DNA from: Palaemon carinicauda
Taxonomy: Eukaryota; Arthropoda; Malacostraca; Decapoda; Palaemonidae
Assembly (NCBI RefSeq): GCF_036898095.1
Contig: NC_090746.1
Location: 107,513,752 to 107,577,751, forward strand
Reading direction: 5' to 3'
Length of the DNA stretch: 64,000 nucleotides
Position 1 is the stretch's first letter. Every line of letters begins with the position of its first letter. A model generated the notes under the pieces. That model did not search any database. It saw only the letters and a list, made by a program, of their open reading frames with translations, and was not told where the DNA came from. Shown piece after piece: positions 10,315 through 21,816 of this stretch. Both the position numbers and the translations under genes were made by a program.

Positions 10315-11815
10315 TTACGTGAGATTAAAGCTCTGTTGATGGACCTTGATGCTTATGGTAGTGTAGACCCTAATAGTATTTTTCCTTTGTTTTTTATAAA
10401 GACACCAGATTTCTTAGCTCCAAAGTTATCTGTTATTTTGCGCAAGTTAGCAAGAATAGGAGCTTTTAGCACTTGTTGGAGAATTGGTAATGTTACTCCT
10501 CTATGTAAATGTGTTTGTGGTAGCTCAAGTCCCACTGATTACCGCCCAATTTCCATAACTCCCATATTATCTAAAGTTTTTGAACGTCTTCTGGCAAAAC
10601 GTCTTAATAGGTTTGCTGAAGGTAATCATCTACTCCCTAGTTTGCAATTTGGCTTTCGTAAAGACCTTGGAGCATGTGATGCCCTTCTTACAATCTCCAA
10701 TGCTGTACAGAAGTCCCTTGATTGTGGTCGGGAAGTGCGCATGATTGGCCTTGATTTTAGTGCTGCCTTTGACCGTGTAAATCATGAGGCCCTTGTTTTC
10801 AAACTGAAACAGTTGGGAGTGGGTGGGTCGTTTCTTAGCGTTATTATTGATTTTTTAAGTAATAGATCTCAAAGAGTTGTTGTTGACGGGCACCATAGTG
10901 AGTATAGGAATGTGATATCCGGTGTTCCACAGGGTAGTGTTCTTGGCCCATTACTTTTCATACTATATACACATGACATGTGGTTTGGCCTAGAAAACAA
11001 GTTTGTTGCATATGCAGATGATGCTACTCTCTTTGCATCAATTCCATCCCCTGAATGTAGATCTGGGGTTGGTGAATCCCTTAATAGAGATTTAGCCAAA
11101 ATTAGTGCATGGTGCAAATTATGGGGTGTGAAGTTGAATCCTAACAAAACTCAAAGTATGATTGTAAGTAGGTCAAGGACGGTGGCTCCTCAACATCCGG
11201 ATCTCAGTATTGATAATGTATTAAATTTGTATGACTTTCAAAATTTTAGGTGTGATTCTCGACAGCAAATTTACTTTTGAGAAACATTTAAGGTCTGTGT
11301 CTTCTTCAATTGCACAAAAAATAGGCCTATTGAGAAAGTCTCTTAAGATTTTTGGTGATCAATCTATTCTGAAGAAGTGTTTTAATTCTTTCATTCTACC
11401 TTGTTTTGAGTATTGTTCTCCTGTCTGGTGTTCAGCTGCTGATTCTCATCTTAATTTGTTGCACAGAAATTTACGGTCTATTAAATTTCTTATTCCTGAT
11501 CTAGATATTAATCTCTGGCACCGTCGTTCAATTAGTTCATTATGCATGTTGCATAAGATTTTTCATAACTCTGACCATCCTTTACATTCAGATCTCCCTG
11601 GACAATTCTATCCTGTTCGTAATACTAGGCAAGCAGTTAATTCTAATAGCCAGGCCTTCTCCATCCTGAGGCTTAATACTATGCAGTACTCCAGAAGTTT
11701 TATTCCAGCTGTTACCAAGTTGTGGAATGATCTTCCTAATCGTGTAGTTGAATCAGTAGAACTTCAAAAGTTCAAAGTTGGAGCAAATGCTTTTTTGTTG
11801 ACCAGGCGGACATGA
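10315..11815 (+). pseudogene. LINE reverse transcriptase (C-terminal half of ORF2), one frameshift
   Basis: The first frame (to 11,280) has the RT blocks in order: DYRPISITPILSKVFERLLA, QFGFRKDLGACDAL, GLDFSAAFDRVNHEAL, GVPQGSVLGPLLFILY and the catalytic FVAYADDATLF. A frameshift near 11,235-11,275 moves the reading into a second frame (11,231-11,815) with FKILGVILDSKFTFEKHLRS and the C-terminal region ending FKVGANAFLLTRRT. In an active copy this enzyme would prime on nicked target DNA and copy its own mRNA. The YADD box is intact here, but the endonuclease half is missing and the frame is broken. The upstream ATG at 10,288 belongs to the DIRS leader, not the LINE. Confidence 0.88.
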
Positions 11816-12040
11816 GTCTTTTTATAGTTTATATATGACATATTTGTTTTTGACGTTAATAGTTTATATATGACATATCTGTTTTGACGTTGTTGCCTTT
11901 TTTTTAGAATGATTTATTGTTAATTTGTTCTCATTTATTTATTTCCTTTCCTCACTGGGCTATTTTTCCCTATTGGGGCCCTTGGGCTTATAGCATCTTG
12001 CTTTTCCATCTAGGGTTGTAGCTTGGATAGTAATAATATC
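10315..12040 (+). mobile_element. 5'-truncated non-LTR retrotransposon (Jockey/CR1-like LINE)
   Basis: The duplicated DIRS-C leader stops at ~10,314 and a LINE RT frame begins at once. The element ends with GGGTTGTAGCTTGGATAG and a short TAATAATA tail at ~12,040. No endonuclease domain is present, so it is 5'-truncated, as usual for target-primed insertion. A near-identical 3' piece occurs at 57,574-58,018, and tail-only fragments at 4686, 12,534 and 29,702, so this family is abundant. Confidence 0.88.
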
Positions 12041-12885
12041 CAGGCGCGCTGACGATCGCCAGGCAGCAGAGCATGCTACCAAGCGACATGACACAGCAGA
12101 GCGGAGTGGAGCTTCAACGGAGCAGAGCGGAGCGTCAGTGCAGACGCTTCGCTATCTATGACAATAGACTTTGATGTCTACATGAATATGACCGTCTAGC
12201 ATTGGGACATTGTTGCGCCAGGTGCTATATTAAGAAATAAATCTTAACTAGAAAGATATTATATTCTCGGACCAAGGCCTGCTGGGCTAATTCTTGGTTG
12301 GGAGAGCTAGAATTAAAACCTCTAAGCATTGAGGTCAGAATTCAGAATCCTAAGGAGTGGACTCCTAGGAAAAAAGGCTTCTCTTCCTAGGATAGTGTCT
12401 TGTAGGAGGAAGGGAGTGACTTTCAGAAACTCATGGGAGTTTTTCTGAAGAGTTTCCCTTTTACTTTTTACGTGCTGCTCCTCGTTCCGACTTCAGAGTT
12501 TTCGCCAGTTGCGTTGAAGGGGTGTCTATTTATTTTATTATTATTATTACAACCCTAGTTGAGAAAGCAAGATGCTTTAACCCAAAGGGCTCCTATAGGG
12601 AAAGATGGCTCAGTAAGGAAATAAGAAAATAAATAAACATTAAATCTTTCTCAGAAGAGTAACAGTGTAAAGAAACAGTGTTGATGGTCAATGCAATAAC
12701 GCGTCCTCAATGCAGCATAACGAACCTAACTGTAGAGATTGATGCAGCAGCGCCTGCAGCTGCAACAGCAGCAAGTGCATTAAGGCCTTTATGAGAATAG
12801 AGCGTAAGAGTATATCTCCCACCACGGGCAGATCTTTTATGATTTAATGTATTATAGTTAAAAACGCTATTGTTCAGGGACTCGT
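12041..12885 (+). other. DIRS-C internal sequence, unclassified
   Basis: No ORF. There are short hairpin-like stretches, such as TCCTAGGA near 12,362 and CTTCCTAGGATAG near 12,382, and AGCAGAGCGGAG repeats at ~12,110. The region includes a reversed LINE tail at 12,534-12,637. Confidence 0.5.
12534..12637 (-). mobile_element. LINE 3'-tail fragment, reversed
   Basis: TTATTATTACAACCCTAGTT, then GAGAAAGCAAGATGCT, CCCAAAGGGCTCCTATAGGG and AAATAAATA, is the reverse complement of the 3' UTR and tail of the LINE at ~11,930-12,040. It is about 100 bp. Confidence 0.85.
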
Positions 12886-14440
12886 AAACTTAGCACAGTG
12901 CACTGGAGGATGTGTTTGTTCGTGTCCGTCTTATTCCTAGCCCGACACCTCTTCCTTACTTCCCAACCCCTGGGAGAAGGAATGTCGGAAGGCTGAGGTA
13001 TATCGCGGACCTTGTGCGCTAAACGTATGTTCCACCGAGCGATCCTGTTGTTGCAGTCCAAGACGTTCCCTCTCTGCTTTGGAATGATGAAGTAAAGCAG
13101 TTTTCTTCGCCTACGATTGACGAACTATGATGTCACAACCATGTGACGTAGTCTCTTGAGAAGAGCGAAGTTTGTATGTCTTGAAGCGATCAGTTCGTCA
13201 TCGCTATGGCATCACGGATCTTGTGACATTTTTCTGCGTAATAGGACGCAGTTCCCTGACGAGGATGGCGTTTTACGTTTTCCCTTTCTACTCGACTAGG
13301 AAGTTACTCGTCATGAACGCACGCGAACAGGACTTACCTTCGCAGCAGGCGTGTCGCGATGCTTAAGCTGGAAGCAATCCAGCGCAAGTCACATACAATC
13401 CTAGCTCTTCCTCTGGAATCTTACGCACTTTCCGGGAAGAAAGAGTTTGTCCTCGTCGAAGGACGCAAAACCTAGACTTGGTAGTCACCAACCAATACGT
13501 CCAAGACCTTTCAGGAGTCGTATGTTTCCTAATAACCTATCCTGCAGTAACTTATGTTCGCCGTAGGTTTTCTTTTCGGAAGAAGGCGACGTGACAGCAC
13601 CGAAAATTGTGTAAGACACGTAGTTCATCAAGGGAAAAGGTGCTCAGTTTACTTCTGTTCACGCTTCTTCTCCTCCGCCAGAATGGGGGAATGTCTAGTA
13701 CTTTCCTCTTGAGACTAGTGACTACTGTTGACGATATCTCACAGCATTAGATACGTTCAGGTCGCGCACAAGGCGTGCTGGAAATGTCATAAGGACTTTC
13801 CTAGGTTGCTCACGGGACTACGGTTGATGATCTCTCTCAGCGATCACTCACGCTTGAGTGGGCGCACAAGGTGCCCCGCAAGAGTAGGTTTTGTCTGAGC
13901 TAAAAAGAGGTCAATTTCATCTCTCTTTGGCGTTTACAATTCTCGGGGGGAAAAATTTCTCCTAAAAGAATCTAAGGACAACCATATAGACCAAGAAAAC
14001 GGTCTTCCGATAGTATCAGACAGCGTAGTTCTCCGATGCTCAGCAACGCTTCTTCGCGGAGATCAGCTCATGATACGGGAAGCGTTAGAGCAGACGCATG
14101 TAGCAGTCTGGTCTCTCCCTTACGGCAGACGCCAGTCTGGTCTCTGCCTCGCGCAGACGCCAGTCTGGTCTCTCCCTCGCGCAGACGCAGACGCCAGTTC
14201 TGGTCTCTCCCTCACAGTCGCAGACGCCAGTTCTGGTCTCTCCCTCACAGTCGCAGACGCAGACGCCAGTTCTGGTCTCTCCCTCACAGTCGCAGACGCA
14301 GACGCCAGTCTGGTCGTTTGCTGGACTCTGACAGTCAAAGTTGATCCTTTCAACAAGTTGTCTCACGTTCGCGGTCTGCGGGACACGCGATTACCACTCA
14401 TGCGGACGCATGCTACACGCGGACAGCTCTCGGCAAACTG
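12886..14440 (+). pseudogene. DIRS-C gag-like region, heavily decayed
   Basis: Bases ~12,900-12,985 (GTTCGTGTCCGTCTTATTCC, TCTTCCTTACTTCCC) correspond in place and wording to the SVRACRSPSPRPLASSQAP block of the DIRS-B gag. Downstream are only short ORFs, dense in repeated CAGACGC/GTCTCTCCCTC units (14,080-14,340). The DIRS-B gag also has low-complexity repeats in the same relative place (QSRQSRQSRVDVER). No contiguous frame remains. Confidence 0.5.
14080..14340 (+). repeat. Minisatellite in decayed gag, 27-45-bp units
   Basis: Repeats of CGCAGACGCCAGT.CTGGTCTCTCCCTC, with an inserted ACAGTCGCAGA in later copies. About seven copies, becoming longer and more uniform towards 14,320. All frames are repetitive (for example SGLSLTVADA), so the ORFs here are repeat products. 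Confidence 0.88.
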
Positions 14441-14867
14441 ATCAATCTGAAATCCCAAACAACCTAGACGCATGTGTCAGCCTGGGCATATGCTGGATAA
14501 GGTCAGTCAGGTTTTTTCCCGCATCATGATAGACAAACAGTTGCTTCATTGCGCCTCTGACCGGACGCGATGCTGTCGCCTCCTCGCGGCACGCTGTAGA
14601 TTTGCAACAGGCGGGACGCACACAGAGCACTGTATCCACACGGCAAGGTGAACGCTGACACCTTACGGCAATGCAAACACATGCGGCAATCTGGTCACAT
14701 GCTAGACGCAGACAGTCAAGTCTTTTTCTCACAGCAGTATAGACAGATTGTTGTCTCTCCTTCGCATCTCTCTGGCCTAGCTTCAATATTGGTTTCTTGC
14801 GACCGATCTGGACGCCTTTTGGGGGGCGGTATAGATCTTGACACTCTCAAGGCATGTTGAGCATATG

Positions 14868-14935
14868 CAGCATGCTGGAGCCATATTGGATTCATGCTGG
14901 GCCCATGCTGGATGCATGCTAGAAGCATGCCATCG
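14868..14935 (+). repeat. Short CATGCTGG-type repeat cluster
   Basis: CATGCTGG, CATGCTAG and related words recur seven or so times, about every 10-15 bp. Probably gag-derived low-complexity sequence. Confidence 0.55.
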
Positions 14936-15029
14936 GACCGTTTCCCCGTGTCAGGATCGTGAATGTCTTATATTAAAGCATCAAGCTTTAGGTCGGGCTG
15001 TCTCCAGTATTTCAGAAAACCCCTAAGAT

Positions 15030-16010
15030 CTAGAGGGTTGTTCGAAGGAGGCAGCTGAGGCTATCGCTTGTACAAAGGACTTTTACCTCAAGGTTTTGCA
15101 GCCCAAATAGGAGGTTTTATGGAGTGGTGTAGAGCTAAAGCAGTCTCTTCATTTAGTAACTCTAAAACCCAAGTAGCCTATTTCTTCTTAGACCTTAGAA
15201 GAAAACACATTTTTTCCTACTCGACCATCAAGGGATACAGGAGTATGCGGGCAGCTGTCTTCAGATTCAGGAGATTGGATTTATCAAATAAAGACCTTAT
15301 ATATATTCTCAGATCGTTTGACATGACTAAGAAGCGTCGGCAAGATTCGCCAGCCTGGAATTTAGAGGTGGTTTCTGGAATTCCGTGGTAGTGACAGATT
15401 CGAGCCTTTACGCTCGGTTTCTTTTTTAAGATCTGACTTTGGAGACTTTTCTGAGTAAGTCTGGCAACAGTTGAGAGTCAGTGAAGTTCACTCTTTTAGC
15501 AGGAACATGGACTTCAGAAACGGATAAGCCATATGCGTCTTGCAACTTGGATTCTTGGTCATAAACAAACGTCCTTCTCATCCATGGCCTAAATCTTTCG
15601 AGATCACTATTCTCTCGAATATGGTTTGTGAAGAGTTGAGGAGAGTTTTTTGTCCGGTTAAAACGTTGAAGTTTTATCAGGACAGGACTAAGGGAGTTAA
15701 GAGACTATTCAGAGGCTCTTTGGTGCGCAGTCAAGAAGCCTGCGCTACCTATGTCTAAAATGCTCTGTCATTTCTTATAGACTTTAATTAAAAAGGCGCT
15801 CTCACGCAGTGGTGAGACAGATCTTAAGCTGTCGAAAGAGTAAAAACTCATGAAGTTAGAGCTGTGGGAGTTTCTGTAACTTTTAAACAAAACTGTTCTC
15901 TGCAAAGCATCGTGCATACAGCCTTTTGAAGGGGTAATCCTGTATTCGCCTTGCATTACTTATACCGTATCCAGTCTTTGTGAGGACTGCTACGTTTTGG
16001 GATCATTCGT
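15030..16010 (+). pseudogene. DIRS-C tyrosine recombinase remnant
   Basis: The frame at 15,068-15,391 reads FMEWCRAKAVSSFSNSKTQV, YSTIKGYRSMRAAVFRF and DMTKKRRQDSPAWNLEVV, collinear with the DIRS-B recombinase (DWCKSASVSSSSTSVAQIAD, APTIKGYRSMLASVFRH, ERRLATPGWNLDVVL). A second piece (15,540-15,758) matches LQLGFLAKNELPSRPWP…CPVRALKFYLARTKS. Near 15,845 VKTHEVRAVGVSVTFKQN carries the HxxR catalytic box. Frameshifts and stops separate these blocks, and the first catalytic arginine block (~15,440-15,480) is unreadable. It is a dead copy of the integrating enzyme of the element. Confidence 0.82.
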
Positions 16011-16432
16011 AACAACGAGTGCAGTAGTAGGTGAAACATCCACCACTACATTTCCCTAAATTCCTAGTACCCCTGTTTTTCTCTTGGAACTTTTATATAT
16101 GTTTTTATGATTGTATGTGAAGATTGGTTGGCAATCATCCGCAATCTTTGATTTAGTCAGGTGGTCATTTTGTTCCTAGAGAGTGCCCGGAACAAGGGTA
16201 TTAGTTGAGGTCCTGTCATGTTATAGGTTATTGAACTGTTTGACAGCTCCTAGAGATCTTCAGCCCCCTGGGTGGACCGCTGGATCTCGTAAGGATAGCA
16301 GACAGAATGAGACAGAGAACCATTGAAGTCAGCTTCCTTATCAGGTACGAACCTCTTAAGTGGTTATATTTAACTCTTGAGTGAATTTCCAATTACGTTG
16401 CTGTCTCTGACCCGCCACCAAGGGTGTCAATC
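16011..16432 (+). other. DIRS-C 3' untranslated region
   Basis: Non-coding sequence between the recombinase remnant and the ICR. Its layout parallels 58,350-58,740 in DIRS-B, including GTGGTCATTT, a TGCTGTCTCTGACCCGCCACC-like block ahead of the ICR, and CATTTCCCT at its start. Confidence 0.6.
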
Positions 16433-16529
16433 AGCCATTCTTATATAACTAGCGGTTAAGTTTTGTTTAAAAATGATATTTTCATAATAAAATAAATTTT
16501 TGAACATACATACCCGCTGGTTATATAAG
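16433..16529. repeat. DIRS-C internal complementary region (ICR)
   Basis: Its reverse complement reads as the right outer end (GTTCAAAAATTTATTT through GAAAATATCATT) joined directly to the left outer end (TTTTTAAACAAAACTTAACC, then TTATATAAGAATGGCT). The left ITR at 5993 has TTTTTAAACATAAAACTTAC. The ICR therefore spans the circle junction, the hallmark of DIRS replication. Confidence 0.88.
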
Positions 16530-16754
16530 TTATAATCCCACCCTCCTCCCCTCTAGAGACCAAGGGGCATGGAAGGTCTGAAGTGGTTGGAATAGTTCGG
16601 CCTGTCTACCACCAGGGCGCTAGTGTACACCTGGCATATCTGCGATTGCCACGAGATTTTGAATTTCTGCGGAGCGTCCAAGGGACTATAGCCATTCTTA
16701 TATAACCAGCGGATAAGTATGTTCAAAAATTTATTTCATTATGAAAATATCATT
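16530..16754. repeat. DIRS-C right inverted terminal repeat
   Basis: Reverse complement of the left ITR over ~16,560-16,715, extended outward by GGATAAGTATGTTCAAAAAT and TTATTTCATTATGAAAATAT to ~16,754. That outer part has no partner in the left ITR but does in the ICR. Confidence 0.88.
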
Positions 16755-18119
16755 ACCTTAATACAAACTTTCATCCTTTAACTTGAGAACTGATTCAAGC
16801 ACAGTTAGAGCTCTTTAGTTAAAATTTTATAACAAGAGGTTAGCAGTAGCCAGTAGTTAGTGGTTAGCAGAGTGAGAGCACCAACCTTCTGCCCGTATAC
16901 TGAACAGCCGCTTTTATTATTGCTGCCGAATAACATGGATGAGCTATCGGTGTTTCTTCAAACTTTACTTTAAAATTTCCTTTCTTTAAATCTTGAACAC
17001 TTGTTCCTGTTGATGATGGTGTGTAATGCCGTTGGATTTTATCCCTCAAAAAAGGAATAAACTTCAATGTTTTATGACATTGTCCTTGGGTCTCGCCTCA
17101 AATGGTCGGCTAATATTCCATTCTAGAGTCAGACTCCCTGATTGTCCCACCCCATATGAGTTCGGGATGGAAAAGGTATCATAGGAATAAGTTCTCCAAC
17201 ACGAAAGGGAAACTTAATCCTTTTGTGTTTTATGCATGCAATTGCAAGCAACATGCCTTTAAGCATGCACGAGTATGGACTCCGAATCATCGTGTACTGA
17301 TGAACGATCATGTGCACAACTTTTCCTGAATAGATTAGAAAAACCTGTCTTTTCAGACTGTTTGGGCTCAGCAAGTTCCTAATATAAGCGTACAACAGCC
17401 CACTCTCAACTGCACGCTTGACAAGTGACAGAGCTTCGCTCAAACCCTTAACATGCTCTCCCCAATGGGAGGTATTTCCTTACATCCTGAATAAGTGATC
17501 ACGATTACACGCAAGCATTCGATTACTGTACTACAAAGCTAGTGATGAAGACATGAACTTGTTTAAACTCCTCGCCTTCCCAGACAGACTGACAGGAGAG
17601 CTGATAAAGAAGCGCGCCAGGATGCAACTTCTGTATTATGATTCTTACTGAACAGAGGGAAACTATTTATGTACAAGCTTCAGTTTGTACCTCTCAAGTT
17701 ACCTCGGTCTAAACATTTAGTCAACTGACCTTATACATGCTGCTTGCCGGAAGAAAATGGGATTACTGCATTTCCTTTCTCCTAATGGATGGTTAGTCCT
17801 TTAAGACCAATCAAAAGTAATGCCATATAAGTAACTCCAATCATTTACCTCCCCATGGGAGAGAGTGAGTTGTCAATTCTTCACCAAGGACTGAGAAAGA
17901 GACGACAAGAATGTACACTATTTTTTCACCTCAGGTCTTCATGATCGCAAGCATCTATGGGAACATCACCATGCATGCTCACGATCACGGATTTATTGGC
18001 AATCACTCGCAACTACGGGATTACAATCTCACCGGTTTGTGTCTTAATTAGAGCAATACTAGGTGCTCTCATGCGTTTTAAAAGAACCCCATTACATATG
18101 CGCGATTGCACACCACAGC
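16755..18119. other. No gene seen
   Basis: Moderately AT-rich, with short unconvincing minus-strand ORFs at 16,864-17,067 and 17,129-17,443 that carry no domain I recognise. Confidence 0.5.
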
Positions 18120-18520
18120 TTTAACTGCTTGCCATCGGCCATGCACCATCTAAACTGCTTATGATCTATCACGCATCATCTCGCCTGCTCTTGATTGATC
18201 GCTTACCCCTCATCTGCCCACAATCGATCGTGCACCCACTCTCTCGCACTCGTTCATGCACCCTCTCACCTGCTTCCGATCAATCGTGCACCCACTCACC
18301 TGCTCGAGATCAATCGCACAATATCCCTCCAGCCCGCTATCAATCGCACAATCTTTTGACTGCTCGCTATTGAGCGTGTGACCACTCACTTGCTATTGAG
18401 TGTGCGCTCACTCGTTTGCTATTAATCGCTCACCCTCTCCCCTGCTCGCTATCTATTGTGCACCCTTTCACCTGCTTGCTATCAATCCTACTTTCGCTCA
18501 CTTCTTACTAGAGCGCTCTC
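18120..18520 (+). repeat. Degenerate ~28-32-bp minisatellite
   Basis: Repeats of the type TGCTCGCTATCAATCGCACA, followed by CCCACTCACC. At least ten diverged copies. The ORFs here (for example SPASDQSCTHSPARDQSHN) are products of the repeat. By position it could be a decayed gag repeat of the DIRS relic downstream. Confidence 0.7.
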
Positions 18521-19869
18521 TTATGGAAGCACCTCCACTAGAACTTTCTTTTATTTTTGGTGTTAGTAAGGGTACGCATATCTATTCACACTCATTCATC
18601 TAAGTTACAGAAGTCACATTCTGGTGTGCTCCTTTCTATTCACACACAAGCTCGTTCACCGGTTGGCTTGCAAACTTCCACTTTACCCGGGATATGTGTA
18701 GGGTAGTTAATAAAGACATACAAGCGCACCAGTTCAGTGCTCTTTCGACACTGTTCAATGATTGTTGCTGAAAACAGGGAAAGTACTCCGGTGAGATTGA
18801 GTGGGCCTTGGCCTTAGATCCACGCCCGCAGGTGTAGGCTGTAGGCAACAAAGATCCAAGGTCCAAATTACAGATTTGTCACCTATGGTGGTTGTATATG
18901 ATTAGCTCTTTTGACAGCACCAAACCATCATTGGAGCATTTTTCATCTGGGCAAGCACCTTTATATTATCTCCAGTCCTAAAGAAAGGGTGCCTTCTCGG
19001 AAGTGACAAAACCTTTGTTCCCCCTATACAAAGGGATCCAAAGAGGGAAGAGTAAAGACTCCATCAAGGAGGCTAAGAGATTTGCTGAATTCCCTAAGTC
19101 TTTTCATAGGGTAGGTCCTGAAAATCATCCTCCTTGTTCACCGCCTACTAGTAGGCAGAGTTCCTCAGTAAAGAGAAGTGTTTTTGGCCACAGGACCTTT
19201 TAATTCCCCAGTTAGGGAGGTTAAGAGGTTTAAATTTTAATCTCTGACCCTCTTCGGTGCTTGCTGGGCACGGCATTCAAACAGAAAGATAATAAGCAAT
19301 ACGATTTCTTTCTAGAGAGGAGCTGCCTTTCACAGTATGAGGACTCGCCTGTTCTGGATTGCACTAAGAGGGGGCAAGTCCGAGTGTTTCTACAGGCCCT
19401 GTCCCTCATCAGGAGGGTTAATGACCAAGGAAGTCCTTAGTTCGATGATCAAGGTAGGAGAACATCAAGAGATACTGTGCCATGTTTCCCAGGGTTATAG
19501 ACAACAACTAGAACTCCCTGTCATAGCTACCTAAGGAGGCATACGCCAAGCTCAATGTGCAGTTATTGTCCCAGAAAGTCCATGAAACCAGCTTTTCCGA
19601 AGAAGAGGCACTATTGCGCAATGTACAACTCCCATCCTTCTCCTTGACACCTGGACTCATACTTTTCAACTGGAAACTAGGAATGACCCCAGAAACATAC
19701 TATGTCTCTCGAAAGCCCCCTGATTATGGTCAGTCATTTTGGCAATGAGGTATTCAGAATTAGAATGACAGAGGAAAAGGTAGGCGAGGTCCTCAAACAT
19801 GCTAGGGCCGGAAATTTCCTCACTCAACCACCAGCTGGGGGATGCCTGACAGATATCGATGAGGTGGCA
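18521..19869 (+). other. Probable DIRS-derived sequence, no readable gene
   Basis: GC content is higher than in the flanking DNA, and several 60-70-codon + strand ORFs (19,003-19,203; 19,337-19,534; 19,557-19,748) end abruptly, as in a decayed coding region. The RT relic that follows at once suggests this is decayed gag. No individual domain is recognised. Confidence 0.4.
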
Positions 19870-20160
19870 GTATCATAGAGCAGAGCAGGGGACAGTGGAT
19901 GCGTTTCAAATTGGATACAGACTCTCATTCACCAGCTCTCTCCATCCCTCAACATTCCATCTCCTACAACGTGGTCTTAATATCTACCTGGAAGGGAGAA
20001 AGATCGTGCCCTTCTGTCAGATGCAGACTTATGTTGCTAAAGGGTGCTGTAGAGGAAGTACGAAATAAGTCATGGCTTCTCCAGCCGTCCATTTTTCATC
20101 AAAAGGCCTCGGGACTGGAAACCAGTGTTAGCTCTCTGAGGCCTGAGAGTTCAGCCATCA
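19870..20160 (+). pseudogene. DIRS reverse transcriptase N-terminal remnant (DIRS-E)
   Basis: QGTVDAFQIGYRLSFTS, then LMLLKGAVEEVRNKS, then after a frameshift HGFSSRPFFIKRPRDWKPVL, are collinear with the DIRS-B RT (VLLLREGYKIPFV, VSLLLEKGAVVKVSDLQ, SPGFYNRLFLVPKHTGGWRPVL). The match stops before the catalytic palm motifs, and the sequence then becomes AT-rich and unrelated. It is a fragment of a fifth DIRS copy, truncated on its 3' side, with no visible terminal repeats. Confidence 0.65.
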
Positions 20161-21785
20161 TATGTAATCCATGATGGAAATTACGGATACCCTAGGGTTA
20201 GAGCTTCAAGGAAATAAAGTTGGATATAGTGAATTATTTTCTGACTAGTTTCATAGTTTATAGGTTAATGTATGGGTGAAGTATGACCAGTAAGTAAAAA
20301 TAATAACGATGAATAAGCTCGTCGATGAACTAATCGAAACTTGGTTAGCGTGTCAGATTAATATGATAAGATGGCTGGAGTTAGTTTATGGAAGATCCTC
20401 ACAATATATAATGAAAATTTAATGTCATTCTAATTAGACGAATGATAAATTTGCTATTTTTTCTGTTTTTAGTAGTAAAAACAACACTAATTGTACATTT
20501 ACACAGCACTATACTCTTGTATACCAAGTAATATTCTACAACACTGAAGTCTTGTATGCCAAGTAATATTTTACAACAGAAACTGTTCCTGTGGCATTAA
20601 ATCCTTTAAAATAATTGAAGGATAAGGGGAGTTCAGTGGATTACAATGTGCCGGTCATATGATTATTGTAGTGAAGTATTTCCTTGTTGGGATTCAGGAA
20701 GTAATACTCTCGGTTGTAATATTTACTACTGTATTTGTGAATGTCTGGAACATGTCTAGTTTGTCATTATTTTCACAATTTTATATTCAACACATTATGA
20801 TATTTTATGTGTATAATTTATCATGCAGTTTATTTTACAAATTATAGTCTTGATGTTGAATTGCACAGTAAATATTTGAGTAAAACTGATTTTTTCTGTA
20901 CAATTGACATCTTTTATTTATTTTTCAGAACAGAATCATCAAAACAAAAGAAAATTATACCCTCATGCCCAAAACAAAAAGTTAAACTATAAAATGCGCA
21001 GTAAATGTTATGAAATATTCCTGTTGACATCAAGATTACGATAAGCAGTGAATAATCAGGAATTTACTACAGAAAATACTCAGGAATGTTTCCAAGGATT
21101 GTCAATTTGTATAATTTCTTATTACCAAAGGAGCATCGAAGAATTTTGACTGAAGTGGCCGGTCTTATCGTCAAATTTTTCTTGTTTCAAAATATTATCA
21201 TTTTAGTGTGATAAAGATACAGTATCTTTATATGCTCAACTGACCAGAGTTTATTGAGGTTTTAGAGGGTTTTGTGTTAAAATGGTCACTCCATCTATAT
21301 ACAGTAACATATGTTCAATAGCAATAACTAATTGAAGCTGAAAGTAAGACAGGTTAAGTTACAGTAAATTAGTAATATAAATTTTTACAAAATGATATCA
21401 CCAGATTATTTAAGTTTATCAGTGTGTTTATTTCTGGAAGCTGTGAATGTAATTATTAAAACACTTAAGATTTACCCAGTTTAGTAGCAATTATTTTATT
21501 CGCACTTAATCTTTACAAAGTTAGTGCATATAAAGCTAATTCTAGTTTTTTTAATTCTATACACCTACGTGATGCTATTTTTTTCTAGTAAATTCTAAAC
21601 ATCTAAAATTTAAATTGAAAATTTGGTCCACATCAACATTTATGAGCTTTGTTTTACTTTAATTAAATTTCATATTACAATTTCCTAATTATTAAATATT
21701 AAACAAGCTCTCAATCAAGCTCAATTAATGGATTCCTTCTACCTCTTAAAATGATTAGCCGGCTTTGTTATAGGTAATGTTAAAT

Positions 21786-21816
<31 letters not shown>

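Larger units (their letters stand above)
5993..16754 (+). mobile_element. DIRS-C: degenerate DIRS-type tyrosine-recombinase retrotransposon with nested insertions
   Basis: The element is defined by inverted termini. The left end (from ~5993) and the reverse complement of the right end (~16,560-16,754) share a long block including CCGCTGGTTATATAAGAATG and CAAAATCTCGTGGCAA. An ICR at 16,433-16,529 is the complement of right end joined to left end, which is diagnostic of DIRS elements. Inside are gag-like remnants (7198-7771 and 12,886-14,440) and a tyrosine recombinase remnant (15,030-16,010). No RT/RNase H is seen, so that part is deleted or unrecognisable. A Tigger element and a LINE have inserted, raising the length to 10.8 kb. 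No target duplication is evident, as expected for this class. Confidence 0.85.
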
